From positions 1-64,000 of the forward strand of contig NZ_JABEBY010000017.1 in NCBI RefSeq assembly GCF_046719765.1: 64,000 nucleotides of DNA, read 5' to 3'. Under the pieces are notes generated by a model. That model made no database searches and had not been told where the DNA came from. It saw only the letters and a program-made list of their open reading frames with translations. Source of the DNA: Halonotius sp046719765 (GTDB lineage: Archaea > Halobacteriota > Halobacteria > Halobacteriales > Haloferacaceae). This document shows positions 34,499 through 42,749 of this stretch, in pieces (within the stretch, counting starts at the first letter, position 1; each line of letters starts with the position of its first letter). The position numbers and the translations under genes are program-made.

Positions 34499-35986
34499 TT
34501 ATCGAAGCTCGATCATCGTCATCGTGCCGAGTTTGGTGGCGATATCCTCCGCAAGCCCGTCGCTGGTAACTCGCCACGTCCAGTTGCCCTCGGCGGTGCC
34601 CGGCGTGTTGAATCGGGCGTGATCGTCAAGCGCGAGGATATCCTGCATCGTCGTAAACGCCAGTACCGCGTCGGATCGCCACACCGCCTCGATCATCGAC
34701 CAGTTGATCTCCTCGCCATCGACGCCGAGATTGTAGTGCAGACACTCACGCTGGCGATCGCCAAGCCCGTTGTAGTAGCCCTGGAACGTGTTGGTGTCGT
34801 GTGTCGAGGTGTAGCCGACCGAGTTTTTCGGGTAATGCATCGGCTGGTGGGCGTTGCCGTCCTGACACCAGTCGGCGTACTGCGGGACGCGCATGCCGGG
34901 GAAGCCGAACTCGTCCATCAAGGCGTTGAGTTCGGCATCCGGAAAGCCGAGATCCTCGGCGATAAACGGGAGTTCGCCAAGCCGATCGCGGATCGTCTTG
35001 AAGAAGTCATACGCGGGGCCGTCGCGCCACTCGCCCTCGGCGGCGGAGTCGGCGTGGGTTGGAATCGCCCAGTACTCCAGAAATCCCTGGAAGTGATCGA
35101 GTCGGGTTACGTCGACCTGGCCGAACAGCCGCTCAAGCCGGCGGGCCCACCAGTCGTAGTCGTTGTTGGCGAGCCTCCCCCAGTCATACAGCGGGTTCCC
35201 CCATTTTTGGCCGTCATCGCCATCGTTCGGCGGGACGCCGGCGACCGCTGTCGGCCGATTTTGGTCGTCGAGTTGGAACGCCTCGGGGCTGGCCCACACG
35301 TCCGCGCTGTCGAGGCCGACGTAGATCGGCACGTCGCCGACGAGTTTGATGTCGGCGTCCTCGGCGTCGGCTTTGAACGCCTGCCACTGTTTGTCGAACC
35401 AGTACTGGACGAGGATGCGGTACTCGATCTCGTCGCTGAGTTCTTCGCGCGCCTCGTCGAGCGCGTCGTCCTCGCGGGTGCGGATCGGTTCGGGCCAATC
35501 GATCCAGGCGACGCCGTCGTGTTTTTGCTTCAGCGCGCGGAACAGCGCGTAGTCCTCGACCCACGGCTCGGATTCGCGGAACTCGGCGAGGGCTGCACGG
35601 TCGTCCTCGCTTGCTGTCTCGCTGAACCGCTCGTGGGCGGTTCGGAGTTTGTCGCGTTTGTACTCGGCGACGCGCTCGTATTCGACGGCGTGGCGGTCGA
35701 AATCGGGAACCGGTTCGAGGTCGTCGTCGGTCAGCCAGCCGTCGTCGACGAGTCGATCAAGGCTGAGCAACAGCGGGTTGCCCGCGAAGGCCGAAAACGA
35801 CTGGTACGGCGAGTTGCCGTGGGCCGCCGAGGTCGGCCCCAGCGGGCAAAACTGCCAGTAGGTCTGTTCGGCGGTGTCGAGAAATGAGAGGAACTCGCGG
35901 GCGCCCGCACCGAGGTCGCCGATGCCGTGTGGCCCCGGTAGTGAGGTGAGATGCAGGAAGACGCCGCTCGTCCGTTCGAACTCCAT
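34499..35986 (-). CDS. malQ: 4-alpha-glucanotransferase
   Basis: A 495-residue GH77 enzyme that disproportionates alpha-1,4-glucans. It starts with RTSGVFLHLTSLPGPHGIGD. Catalytic and binding motifs are VGDVPIYVGLDSADVW, TRLDHFQGF (nucleophile Asp), FIAEDLG (acid/base Glu) and STHDTNTFQGYYNG. Length is normal for a bacterial/haloarchaeal MalQ. It stands between ogg and the short flavoprotein, with no other sugar gene nearby, so no polysaccharide cluster is apparent. Confidence 0.95.
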   Translation of the reverse strand: MEFERTSGVFLHLTSLPGPHGIGDLGAGAREFLSFLDTAEQTYWQFCPLGPTSAAHGNSPYQSFSAFAGNPLLLSLDRLVDDGWLTDDDLEPVPDFDRHAVEYERVAEYKRDKLRTAHERFSETASEDDRAALAEFRESEPWVEDYALFRALKQKHDGVAWIDWPEPIRTREDDALDEAREELSDEIEYRILVQYWFDKQWQAFKADAEDADIKLVGDVPIYVGLDSADVWASPEAFQLDDQNRPTAVAGVPPNDGDDGQKWGNPLYDWGRLANNDYDWWARRLERLFGQVDVTRLDHFQGFLEYWAIPTHADSAAEGEWRDGPAYDFFKTIRDRLGELPFIAEDLGFPDAELNALMDEFGFPGMRVPQYADWCQDGNAHQPMHYPKNSVGYTSTHDTNTFQGYYNGLGDRQRECLHYNLGVDGEEINWSMIEAVWRSDAVLAFTTMQDILALDDHARFNTPGTAEGNWTWRVTSDGLAEDIATKLGTMTMIELR

Positions 35987-36079
35987 ACCCGCACTGTCGG
36001 GGGCATCCGTGTCAAACGTTGTGGTCTGCGGTCGGTGTCTGTTGCTGCCGCGGTCGCGCCGCGGCCGTCCGCGACCGCC

Positions 36080-36682
36080 CTACGCCTCGTCGCTCATCGC
36101 ACCGAAGGCCTCGTCGGCGTCGGCCGGCACGTCGAAATCGTGGAAGTGTTCGCCCTTCTCCTTCGAGAGGATATTGAGCGCGGCCGCCGCGCCGTCGCCC
36201 GCCGAGATGACCGCCTGCCACTCCTCGGCGCGCACCATCGCGCCGGTCGCGTAGGCATCGTCAACGCTGGTTTCCATGTCGACGCCGACATCGACGACAT
36301 CGCCATCGAAGGCACAGCCCAGCGATTCGGCGAGATCGCGGTTGGCACCCGTCGCCAACACGACGTAGTCGGCCTCGTAGCTGCCGTCGTCGGTTTCGAG
36401 GCTGAAGCCGTCGTCGGTCTCGTTGACAGCAGTGACCTTCTCGCCTTGGTGTCGCTCGACGCCGAAGCTATCGACCTGCCGGCGGGCGGTCTCCATGAAC
36501 GCAGTCCCGTCTTGGGAGCCGACACCGAGATAGTTGAAGAGATGGGCCTTGTGCATCCACGTGCCGTCGGTGTCGAAGACACGGGCCTGCAGGCCGTTTT
36601 TCTGGGCGAACAGCGCGGCGCTCAGGCCGGCAGGGCCGCCGCCAACGATGCTCACGGTCGCGTCAGTGTCAGTCTGACTCAT
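36080..36682 (-). CDS. short thioredoxin-reductase-like FAD/NAD(P)-binding protein
   Basis: A 200-residue flavoprotein-like protein. It has the N-terminal FAD-binding GGGPAGLSAALFA and a later ADYVVLATGAN followed by DAYATGAMVRAEEWQAVISA, as in the second FAD segment of thioredoxin reductases. It is much shorter than a full reductase (~300-330) and lacks both the central NAD(P)H domain and the redox-active CxxC. It may act with a separate reductase, or have another function. It is a clean open frame, so truncation is probably old and maintained. Confidence 0.8.
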   Translation of the reverse strand: MSQTDTDATVSIVGGGPAGLSAALFAQKNGLQARVFDTDGTWMHKAHLFNYLGVGSQDGTAFMETARRQVDSFGVERHQGEKVTAVNETDDGFSLETDDGSYEADYVVLATGANRDLAESLGCAFDGDVVDVGVDMETSVDDAYATGAMVRAEEWQAVISAGDGAAAALNILSKEKGEHFHDFDVPADADEAFGAMSDEA

Positions 36683-36823
36683 ACTACCTCCGACAGTGGC
36701 CAGCGGTAAAGAACCACAGGCGACATCGATGTTACTAGTGGGTTGTTGAAAAGTGTCGTGTGGCCGCCAACCGGCAGCCAGCGTGACAGTACCGAGCCGA
36801 CCCGGGCAAGTCGGCCGGTGGTG

Positions 36824-36850
36824 CTTGTCGATCCGGGCAGGTTCGACAAG
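36824..36850. repeat. 8-bp inverted repeat in the gap before the FilR1-type regulator
   Basis: CTTGTCGA (36824-36831) and TCGACAAG (36843-36850) form a perfect 8-bp stem with an 11-base loop. The 362-base gap 36683-37044 holds no convincing gene: the frame 36743-36988 has poor composition and no promoter. The hairpin may be an operator or a terminator. Confidence 0.4.
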
Positions 36851-36983
36851 TCGATTGATCGACCGTCCGGGCAGGGCGGCCGACAGGATCGCCGGGTTGT
36901 CAGAGGCACTCCGGCATCTATCGTGACGGGGGGATACCGTTTTACATCACCGTCTGGGGAGACGTGTCGGCGAGTGACGAACG

Positions 36984-36991
36984 TTTAAATA
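36984..36991 (+). promoter_or_regulatory. TATA-like box upstream of the FilR1-type regulator
   Basis: tttaaata is a near-consensus haloarchaeal box A. A second tttata lies at 37003-37008. The ATG at 37045 would follow a leader of 15-35 bases. Confidence 0.5.
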
Positions 36992-37044
36992 TATCACGGT
37001 TGTTTATACGTGTAGACCGCCACCCCGCAGGATTCCATCCACCA

Positions 37045-37848
37045 ATGGTTGCCACTGATCCATCCGACGTGTTGTCAACGCTCATTCAGCGGGAATCGGT
37101 GTTGTACGCCGTCGATGTCGCCGGCTGTGAGAAACGCGATATCGTGGCCGCGGTGCCCTCCTCGCGGTCGACAGTCGACCGGAGCATCCGCGAGCTGGAA
37201 GCCGCCGGGCTCGTCACCCGAGCCCCGGAGGGGTATCGACGGACGCTGCTCGGCGAGCTGTTGTTGTCGGAGTATTACCGATTCAAGGCACAGACAGCCG
37301 AACTGCTCTCGGCGGGTGAGATATTCGCCGAGCTGCCGCCGACACAGGAGATCGATCGGTCGATGCGTGAGGACGCGACGATCGTCACGGCCACGCAGGC
37401 GACCCCCCACCAGCCGGTCTCCGCGCTCTGTTCGCTGATACGCGAGGCCCAATCGATCCGGGTGCTCTGTCCGGCCGTCTTCCCACAGCTTATCGAAACC
37501 TGTGCGATGGCGACCGACACCACCGAAACCGTCGAGATCATCCTCACCGATTCGGTGGCCGCCGCGCTTGTCGATAGCTTCACCGACTCGCTGGCCGCAC
37601 TCCAGGAGGCGGGGGCTGAGCTCCACCTGCTTGAGACGACACCCCCGCATGGGCTTGCGGTCATCGAGCGGCCGATGGGATCGACGGCTGGCCTGCTGGT
37701 GATCGATGACAGCGGCGGTCGCGCGCTGGTGCGCAACAGCGGCGACGACGCCGTCGCGTGGGCCACCAACCGACTGGATCACTGGCGGCGTGAGGCGACA
37801 GGGCTCCCGCTGGCTGAGACCACTGACGCCACATCTATGCTCCGGTGA
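37045..37848 (+). CDS. winged-helix regulator with FilR1/DUF1724-type effector domain
   Basis: A 267-residue regulator. The N-terminal winged helix (~8-75) has SRSTVDRSIRELEAAGLVTR as the recognition region. The C-terminal ~150 residues (SIRVLCPAVFPQLIE and LHLLETTPPHGLAVIE) resemble the FilR1 (DUF1724) domain of archaeal transcription factors. The effector is unknown. The ATG at 37045 lies 9 bases past an in-frame alternative region, and a TATA-like box supports it. The gene is isolated, with gaps on both sides. Confidence 0.8.
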   Translation: MVATDPSDVLSTLIQRESVLYAVDVAGCEKRDIVAAVPSSRSTVDRSIRELEAAGLVTRAPEGYRRTLLGELLLSEYYRFKAQTAELLSAGEIFAELPPTQEIDRSMREDATIVTATQATPHQPVSALCSLIREAQSIRVLCPAVFPQLIETCAMATDTTETVEIILTDSVAAALVDSFTDSLAALQEAGAELHLLETTPPHGLAVIERPMGSTAGLLVIDDSGGRALVRNSGDDAVAWATNRLDHWRREATGLPLAETTDATSMLR

Positions 37849-37944
37849 CAGCGGTGCCTGATCATTCTCGCCATCGCCGCCCGCCGTCTGACAGCCGTCT
37901 GTCAACCACGAAATCTTATTATCGGTGCCCGCAACGGTAGGTGC

Positions 37945-38235
37945 ATGGACGGCACTCCACAGGAGATTACGACGCTCGTCGGTCGTGAGGTCTACTCGAA
38001 CAACGGTGTGTTTGTCGGCGAGATCGAGGACGTACAGCTCAATCTGGATGCGGAATCGGTCACCAGCCTCGCGGTCGGCGAGCTCAACGATGAGCTGTTT
38101 GCCGACACCGTCGGCCCGGGTGAGGGCGTGTTGATCCCCTACCGCTGGGTGCGGGCGGTCGGCGATATCGTCCTTGTCAACAACACGGTCGAACGCCTCC
38201 GCGAGGCCGACGACACCGAGGAAGCGGTCGCCTAA
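37945..38235 (+). CDS. PRC-barrel domain protein (CdpB-like candidate)
   Basis: A 96-residue protein consisting of one PRC-barrel domain. It opens TTLVGREVYSNNGVFVGEIEDV and has LIPYRWVRAVGDIVLV near the end. Haloarchaeal single-domain PRC-barrel proteins include CdpB1/CdpB2, which bind SepF in cell division, but other paralogues exist and the assignment is only a candidate. A TATA-like cttatt lies ~30 bases upstream of the ATG. The stop overlaps the end of the convergent TrkA-N/DHH gene by four bases. Confidence 0.85.
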   Translation: MDGTPQEITTLVGREVYSNNGVFVGEIEDVQLNLDAESVTSLAVGELNDELFADTVGPGEGVLIPYRWVRAVGDIVLVNNTVERLREADDTEEAVA

Positions 38236-39683
38236 GAGCCGTTTGCATCGCCGCCTTCGACGCCCAACTCCGCAAACAGCTTCTTTCTCACCGCTTCCTC
38301 TGTCAACTCAAGCAGCGTCTCGCGGTTGTCCTCGCTGGCCTCGATCCCGGTAAAGATCCCCAGCGGCACCTCGACGCTCCCCTGCGTGGAGTGGCCGACG
38401 ATATCGCCGCTGTGTTCGAAGGCCCCCTCAAGCACGCTGCCGATATCGATCCGGATATCCTTCGAGCGCGCGGCGACGATGATCCGCTCGTCGACGATGC
38501 CGAACACCGCGCTGGTGGTGATCCCCTCCAGATCCAGCAGATACTGGGCGGCCTGCTCTAAGGCGTCCCGATCGCGGATGAAGCCGGCTGTCGAAAAGAG
38601 GTGACTCCCCTGTACCTCGCGGCTCTGGATGGCCTCGGCGAGTACGTCCAAGGTCTCCGGCGACATCGACGGCGATTCGACCTGTTCGAGCGTGTCGTGG
38701 TTGGCGAACGGATGAAGATAGGCGGCGGCGGTCAGATCCGCGGGCGTCGTATCCCGCTTGAAATCCAGTGTTTCCGCCCGGATACCGTACAGCAACGCGG
38801 TGGCGACCGTCTCGCTGGGGCCGAGATCGAACTCCTGGAGATACTTTGTGAGGATCGTCGAGGTCGACGAGAGGTTCGTGCGCACGTCAACGAACGGGGC
38901 GTCGATCTCCTCGTCGGGCTCGGCGTGATCGATGAAGATGTCGATCCCAAAGCCGGGATCGTCGGTCTCCGAGGGGACGTTGTCGACAAGAGCGATCCGG
39001 TCGTACTCCGTGATCGAGGGCTCCTCGTCGCTGGCCAGCAGTTCGATCCCAAGGAGGTTGACGAACGCCCGATTTTCCTGGTGGCCGATATCGCCGGCGT
39101 ACCGGATGTCGGCCTCGACGCCGAACTCGTCGGCGATCGCCTGGAGGGCGGTCGCGCTGGCGATCGAGTCGGGATCGGGGTTGTCCTGGGTGAGGATCGC
39201 TAGCCGGCCCTCGGTTGATTCGAGGATGTCGGCGAGCTGGCGGGCCTTATACTGGAGTTCGCCGGATTCGAGGCTGCGGAGCGCGGAGTCGGCGATCACC
39301 TCCGAGGGGTTGACGACGACATCCGCGCCGAGCTCGCTGAGCTCATCTTGGCTGACGGGATCGGATGCCCGAACGACGATATACTGGTCGCCGCCGGCCT
39401 CCCGGATCGCCGCGACCGCCGCCTTGTTGACCTCGATGTCGGAGGCCAACACCAGCAGGATGTCGCGGTCGGCGACCGCCTCGGCGACCGAGGGATCGCT
39501 GATGTCTTGGACCGTCGCGTTGAGATCCTGATCGCGCAGGGCCTCAACGCGGTCGGTGTCCTTATCGAGGATGAGCACGTCGTTGTCCGCCTCGGTGAGT
39601 TCCTCGGCGACGGCGTGGCCGACGCTGCCACAGCCGAGGATCGCGTAGGTTGACCGCGAGGAACCGGTCACACCAGGGCTCAT
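38232..39683 (-). CDS. TrkA-N/DHH-like fusion protein
   Basis: A 483-residue paralogue of the protein at 25369-26823. The N-terminal TrkA-N Rossmann domain is complete (YAILGCGSVGHAVAEEL) and continues DRILLVLASD-type strands. The DHH phosphoesterase domain has QDNPDPDSIASA and VDNVPS, but the third motif reads FIDHAEPDE, so the canonical Asp-His-His is Asp-His-Ala. The C-terminal DHHA1 part ends in DIVGHSTQGSVEVPLG, not the usual GGH. Metal binding and phosphodiesterase activity may therefore be altered. A ligand-sensing role through the TrkA-N domain is possible. Confidence 0.83.
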   Translation of the reverse strand: MSPGVTGSSRSTYAILGCGSVGHAVAEELTEADNDVLILDKDTDRVEALRDQDLNATVQDISDPSVAEAVADRDILLVLASDIEVNKAAVAAIREAGGDQYIVVRASDPVSQDELSELGADVVVNPSEVIADSALRSLESGELQYKARQLADILESTEGRLAILTQDNPDPDSIASATALQAIADEFGVEADIRYAGDIGHQENRAFVNLLGIELLASDEEPSITEYDRIALVDNVPSETDDPGFGIDIFIDHAEPDEEIDAPFVDVRTNLSSTSTILTKYLQEFDLGPSETVATALLYGIRAETLDFKRDTTPADLTAAAYLHPFANHDTLEQVESPSMSPETLDVLAEAIQSREVQGSHLFSTAGFIRDRDALEQAAQYLLDLEGITTSAVFGIVDERIIVAARSKDIRIDIGSVLEGAFEHSGDIVGHSTQGSVEVPLGIFTGIEASEDNRETLLELTEEAVRKKLFAELGVEGGDANGS

Positions 39684-39883
39684 GCGTACCAAAAGACAGC
39701 GGCGGTGACCACTTAATGTCGTTTGTTTCGCCACGGCCGCCACAGCGGCCGCCAACGCGACCACGCCCGCGCCTTAGCCCGCGAGTGGTGTTCGCCTGTG
39801 ATGACTCTTCGGGCAGCCATCGGTCACCCTCGCTGGCTGCGAAAGGAAACCCCTTTTAGCACGACACGGGTAGCCAACGGTGA

Positions 39884-39957
39884 GGGCTGGTAGCTCAGTT
39901 TGGCAGAGCGACGGACTCTTAATCCGTCGGTCGCGTGTTCAAATCGCGTCCAGCCCG
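39884..39957 (+). tRNA. tRNA-Lys (CTT)
   Basis: The acceptor stem GGGCTGG/CCAGCCC carries discriminator G. The anticodon stem ACGGA/TCCGT closes a CT-CTT-AA loop with anticodon CTT (Lys). It is 74 bases long with no intron. A TATA-like cccttttag (39851-39859) lies ~27 bases upstream. The last 23 bases of the gene recur, with two changes, at 40044-40066. Confidence 0.96.
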
Positions 39958-40043
39958 TTTTCCTGCGACCAACGGGAGCAGTGAAAACGCTACGCGCATT
40001 TGAACGCAGCGAGCGAAGCGAACAGCGTGAGCGTAGCGAGTGA

Positions 40044-40066
40044 GTGTTCGAATCGCGTCCAGCTCG
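40044..40066 (+). repeat. detached copy of the tRNA-Lys 3' end
   Basis: Twenty-one of 23 bases match 39935-39957, the T arm, acceptor 3' strand and discriminator of tRNA-Lys, in the same orientation. The 86 bases between the copies (39958-40043) hold only short GCGAGC/GAGCG-type repeats. VapBC begins 61 bases beyond. This is the footprint expected from integration at the tRNA 3' end, or from an unequal exchange; the two substitutions show it is not recent. Confidence 0.82.
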
Positions 40067-40127
40067 CTTCCGTATCACGGTCACATGCGGCGCAACATGT
40101 ATACGAGATGCAGCACTACATCCGGGT

Positions 40128-40385
40128 ATGGCCGTTGAGGAAACCAAAGTCAGTGATCGAGGGATGGTTACGATCCCAGCGGAACTCCGCCGCCGGCTCG
40201 ATATCGAAGCTGGCGACAAGCTCCGGTGGGACGCTGACGACGAGGGGAACCTCTCCGTTAAGATCGTTAAACAGCGATACGGTGCATTCGACGATTTCGA
40301 ACCGGTACCGATGGGCGGCGACGGAACCGAGACACATGACGTTGCAGGCCACGAAGACGATCCGAGGGTCACGGAGTCCCAGTAA
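40128..40385 (+). CDS. vapB: VapB-type AbrB/SpoVT antitoxin
   Basis: An 85-residue protein with an N-terminal AbrB/MazE-type swapped-hairpin DNA-binding domain: TKVSDRGMVTIPAELRRRLD, then IEAGDKLRWDADDEGNLSV. The acidic C-terminus (~50-85) is the probable toxin-binding part. It is followed by a PIN-domain toxin with a one-base overlap (TAATG). The antitoxin role is from family and pairing. It lies directly downstream of the detached tRNA-Lys end and may have arrived by the same route. Confidence 0.88.
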   Translation: MAVEETKVSDRGMVTIPAELRRRLDIEAGDKLRWDADDEGNLSVKIVKQRYGAFDDFEPVPMGGDGTETHDVAGHEDDPRVTESQ

Positions 40386-40813
40386 TGGCGGTCGCCGTCG
40401 TCGACACAAGCGTGCTTATCGGGATGGTCGATACCGATGATCAACACCACGATGTTGCAATGGAGATCGTCCGCGAGATCGACCACGGAACGCTGCCGAC
40501 TGGTCGCGTGACGAACTACGTGCTCCTCGAAACGCTCAACTGGATTCATACCCGGAAACGCCATCAAAAGGCGGTTGATACGTACTCCCGTCTCAACCAA
40601 TCCGCTGGCTTCGAGCTCGTTCACGCTGCACAGAAGGATTTCACCAACGCAATCGACCGCTTCAAAACGCGCGACGGGCTTGCCTTCGGTGACGCGACGA
40701 TTGCAGCATATATGGATCGAGAAGGTATCGAGTACATCTATTCCTTCGACAACGATTTCGATAGCGTCGATGGGATCGCTCGGCTTGATACCGCTGAGAA
40801 CCCGTTTTCGTAG
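40385..40813 (+). CDS. vapC: VapC-type PIN-domain toxin
   Basis: A 142-residue PIN-domain ribonuclease. Acidic residues are in place: VVDTSVLIGMVD (first Asp), NYVLLETLNWI (Glu), GLAFGDATIAAYM (Asp) and YIYSFDNDFDSVDGI (last Asp). VapC toxins cut tRNA or rRNA to slow growth. The start overlaps the vapB stop. Codon use looks slightly less GC-biased than in neighbouring housekeeping genes, compatible with transfer. Confidence 0.88.
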   Translation: MAVAVVDTSVLIGMVDTDDQHHDVAMEIVREIDHGTLPTGRVTNYVLLETLNWIHTRKRHQKAVDTYSRLNQSAGFELVHAAQKDFTNAIDRFKTRDGLAFGDATIAAYMDREGIEYIYSFDNDFDSVDGIARLDTAENPFS

Positions 40814-40925
40814 ATCGGCCACCACATCAACTCTGTGGCTGTGTTCCGCTACAGGGCGGTATCTGTAGCTCCCCACGTCACCCGCTTCCGCCATGTTCAA
40901 GCCGACGCGGGCTGACAGCCCGGTA

Positions 40926-42095
40926 ATGACACGCACCGTCTGGATCAAAGCCGACGACGCTGTCGGCGACTGGGAGACGCGCAAACAACGGATCACGACC
41001 GCCATCGAGGCCGGCGTCGACTGGGTGCTCGTCGACGAAGCCGATGTCGACCGCGTCCGCGAACTCGGCGAGATCAACGTCGCCGCCTTCCGCTCGGATG
41101 CCGACATGGTCGATGAGGCCGAACCGGCCGCCGAGGGCGCGGCCGCCGACGCATACTTCGTCGGCAAGGACGGCGAGGGCGACGGGACGGTCGATCTCCC
41201 CGCGGATTTCGCCGGCTCCGCCGATCTCTCGACGCTCCGCCGTGGCAGCAACGGCCCCCAGGGCGCGTACGTCCGCATCTTCGATGAGGACTACGAGGCC
41301 TTCGCCGAGGCCGCCGCCGAAGACGCCGACTACACCGCCGTCATCGGCGAGGACTGGACGATCATCCCGCTGGAAAATCTGATCGCCCGCATCGGCGAGG
41401 AGACCGACCTGCTGGCCGGGGTCACCTCCGCCGAGGAGGCCCAAACCGCCTTCGAGACACTGGAACTCGGCGCGGATGGCGTGCTGCTCGACACTGACGA
41501 TCCCGACGAGATCCGCAGCACGGTCGAGGTCAGAGATGCCGCTGAACGCGAAACCCTCGAACTCCAGTACGGCGAAGTCCTCGATGTCGAACGCGCCGGG
41601 ATGGCCGACCGGGTCTGTATCGACACCGGGAGCCTGATGGAACACGACGAGGGGATGCTCATCGGCTCGATGTCCCGTGGCCTCTTTTTCGTTCACGCCG
41701 AAACCGCCGAATCGCCCTACGTTGCCTCCCGGCCGTTCCGCGTTAATGCTGGTGCGGTACACGCCTACGTTCGGACGCCTGACGGCGGCACGAAGTACCT
41801 CTCTGAGCTGAAAAGCGGCGACGAGGTGCAGGTCGTCGACACCGACGGCAACACCCGCGAGGCGATCGTCGGCCGCGTGAAGATCGAGAAACGGCCGATG
41901 TTTCGGGTGGAGCTGGAAGTCGACGGCGACCGCATCGAGACGCTGCTGCAGAACGCCGAGACGATCAAGGTTGCCACGGGCGAGGGCCGGAAGGCTGTCA
42001 CCGATCTCGACGCCGGTGACGAGATGCTGCTGTACTACGAGGATGTGGCCCGGCACTTCGGCGAGGCCGTCGAAGAGTCGATCATCGAGAAATAG
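40926..42095 (+). CDS. aroB': 3-dehydroquinate synthase II
   Basis: A 389-residue archaeal 3-dehydroquinate synthase, not related to bacterial AroB. It converts 2-amino-3,7-dideoxy-D-threo-hept-6-ulosonate to 3-dehydroquinate in the archaeal shikimate pathway. Motifs are RTVWIKADDAVGDWETRK at the start, GSMSRGLFFVHAET and YVASRPFRVNAGAVHAYV, typical of the family. The ATG at 40926 gives the conserved N-terminus; a longer ATG at 40893 is unlikely. The gene for the next step, aroD, lies 2.4 kb downstream. Confidence 0.94.
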   Translation: MTRTVWIKADDAVGDWETRKQRITTAIEAGVDWVLVDEADVDRVRELGEINVAAFRSDADMVDEAEPAAEGAAADAYFVGKDGEGDGTVDLPADFAGSADLSTLRRGSNGPQGAYVRIFDEDYEAFAEAAAEDADYTAVIGEDWTIIPLENLIARIGEETDLLAGVTSAEEAQTAFETLELGADGVLLDTDDPDEIRSTVEVRDAAERETLELQYGEVLDVERAGMADRVCIDTGSLMEHDEGMLIGSMSRGLFFVHAETAESPYVASRPFRVNAGAVHAYVRTPDGGTKYLSELKSGDEVQVVDTDGNTREAIVGRVKIEKRPMFRVELEVDGDRIETLLQNAETIKVATGEGRKAVTDLDAGDEMLLYYEDVARHFGEAVEESIIEK

Positions 42096-42164
42096 CGACG
42101 CGACCCTGATCAGCGACACGGTGCCGACCCATCGTTTTTAGACGCTGTCGATCCCCTGTAGGGT

Positions 42165-42650
42165 ATGACCATCGAGGAAAGCGATCTTCCCGGCGTTGGG
42201 AAGAAACATGTCGTCGACATCGGCGACGAGGAACTGATCATCGTCACACACAACACCGGCAAACGAGAGGTGTTTCGGCGATCCGATCCGGAGGCGGACT
42301 CCGAGAAGCTCTATGAGCTCTCCGATGAGCTCGCCCGCACCGTCGGCACGATCCTCGAAGGGGCGTACTTCCAGCCCATCGAGGCCGAAAAGCAGGAGAC
42401 GACGCTGCCCGGCGGGCTGTTGTTGGAGTGGTATGAGGTGCCGCCCGGCTCGCCGCTTGCGGCGACGACGATCCGTGCTGCCGACATCGGTGCGACAACC
42501 GGTGCCACCGTGGTCGCTATCGAGCGTGACGGCGACACCGTCGAAAGCCCCGGCCCGGAGACAACGCTGCAGGAGGGCGACACCCTCGTTGTAACCGGCA
42601 CCGACGAGCAGTGTACCGCCTTTGAGTCGCTCCTGGCTGGCGACAGATGA
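42165..42650 (+). CDS. TrkA-C regulatory subunit of a cation:proton antiporter
   Basis: A 161-residue protein. The N-terminal ~70 residues (KHVVDIGDEELIIVTHNTG) are followed by a TrkA-C/RCK-C domain (~80-161) with the typical EWYEVPPGSPLAATTIRAADI and LQEGDTLVVTGT. It resembles the KhtT-type gating subunit of K+/H+ antiporters and is followed by a CPA2 transporter, so it probably regulates that transporter by ligand binding. The ATG at 42165 lies ~27 bases downstream of a TATA-like gtttttag (leaderless). Confidence 0.87.
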   Translation: MTIEESDLPGVGKKHVVDIGDEELIIVTHNTGKREVFRRSDPEADSEKLYELSDELARTVGTILEGAYFQPIEAEKQETTLPGGLLLEWYEVPPGSPLAATTIRAADIGATTGATVVAIERDGDTVESPGPETTLQEGDTLVVTGTDEQCTAFESLLAGDR

Positions 42651-42749
42651 GTGTGTTCGGGGCACAGCCGGTGCTGCCTTCGATCGACGCGGTGACACCA
42701 TTGCCGACGCTGACGGTGCCGCCCACGCGACAAACCGGGGTGAAAACGG

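Noticed and set aside
36743..36988. 81-codon frame in the gap before the FilR1-type regulator
   Set aside because: Basic, low-complexity composition unlike the acidic proteome, no promoter at the right distance, and it overlaps the regulator's TATA-like boxes and the inverted repeat.
40893..40924. possible second detached tRNA-Lys 3' end after VapBC (TGTTCAA ... CAGCCCG)
   Set aside because: Only two 7-base blocks match, with an 8-base length difference between them. They lie in the aroB' upstream region and are compatible with chance.
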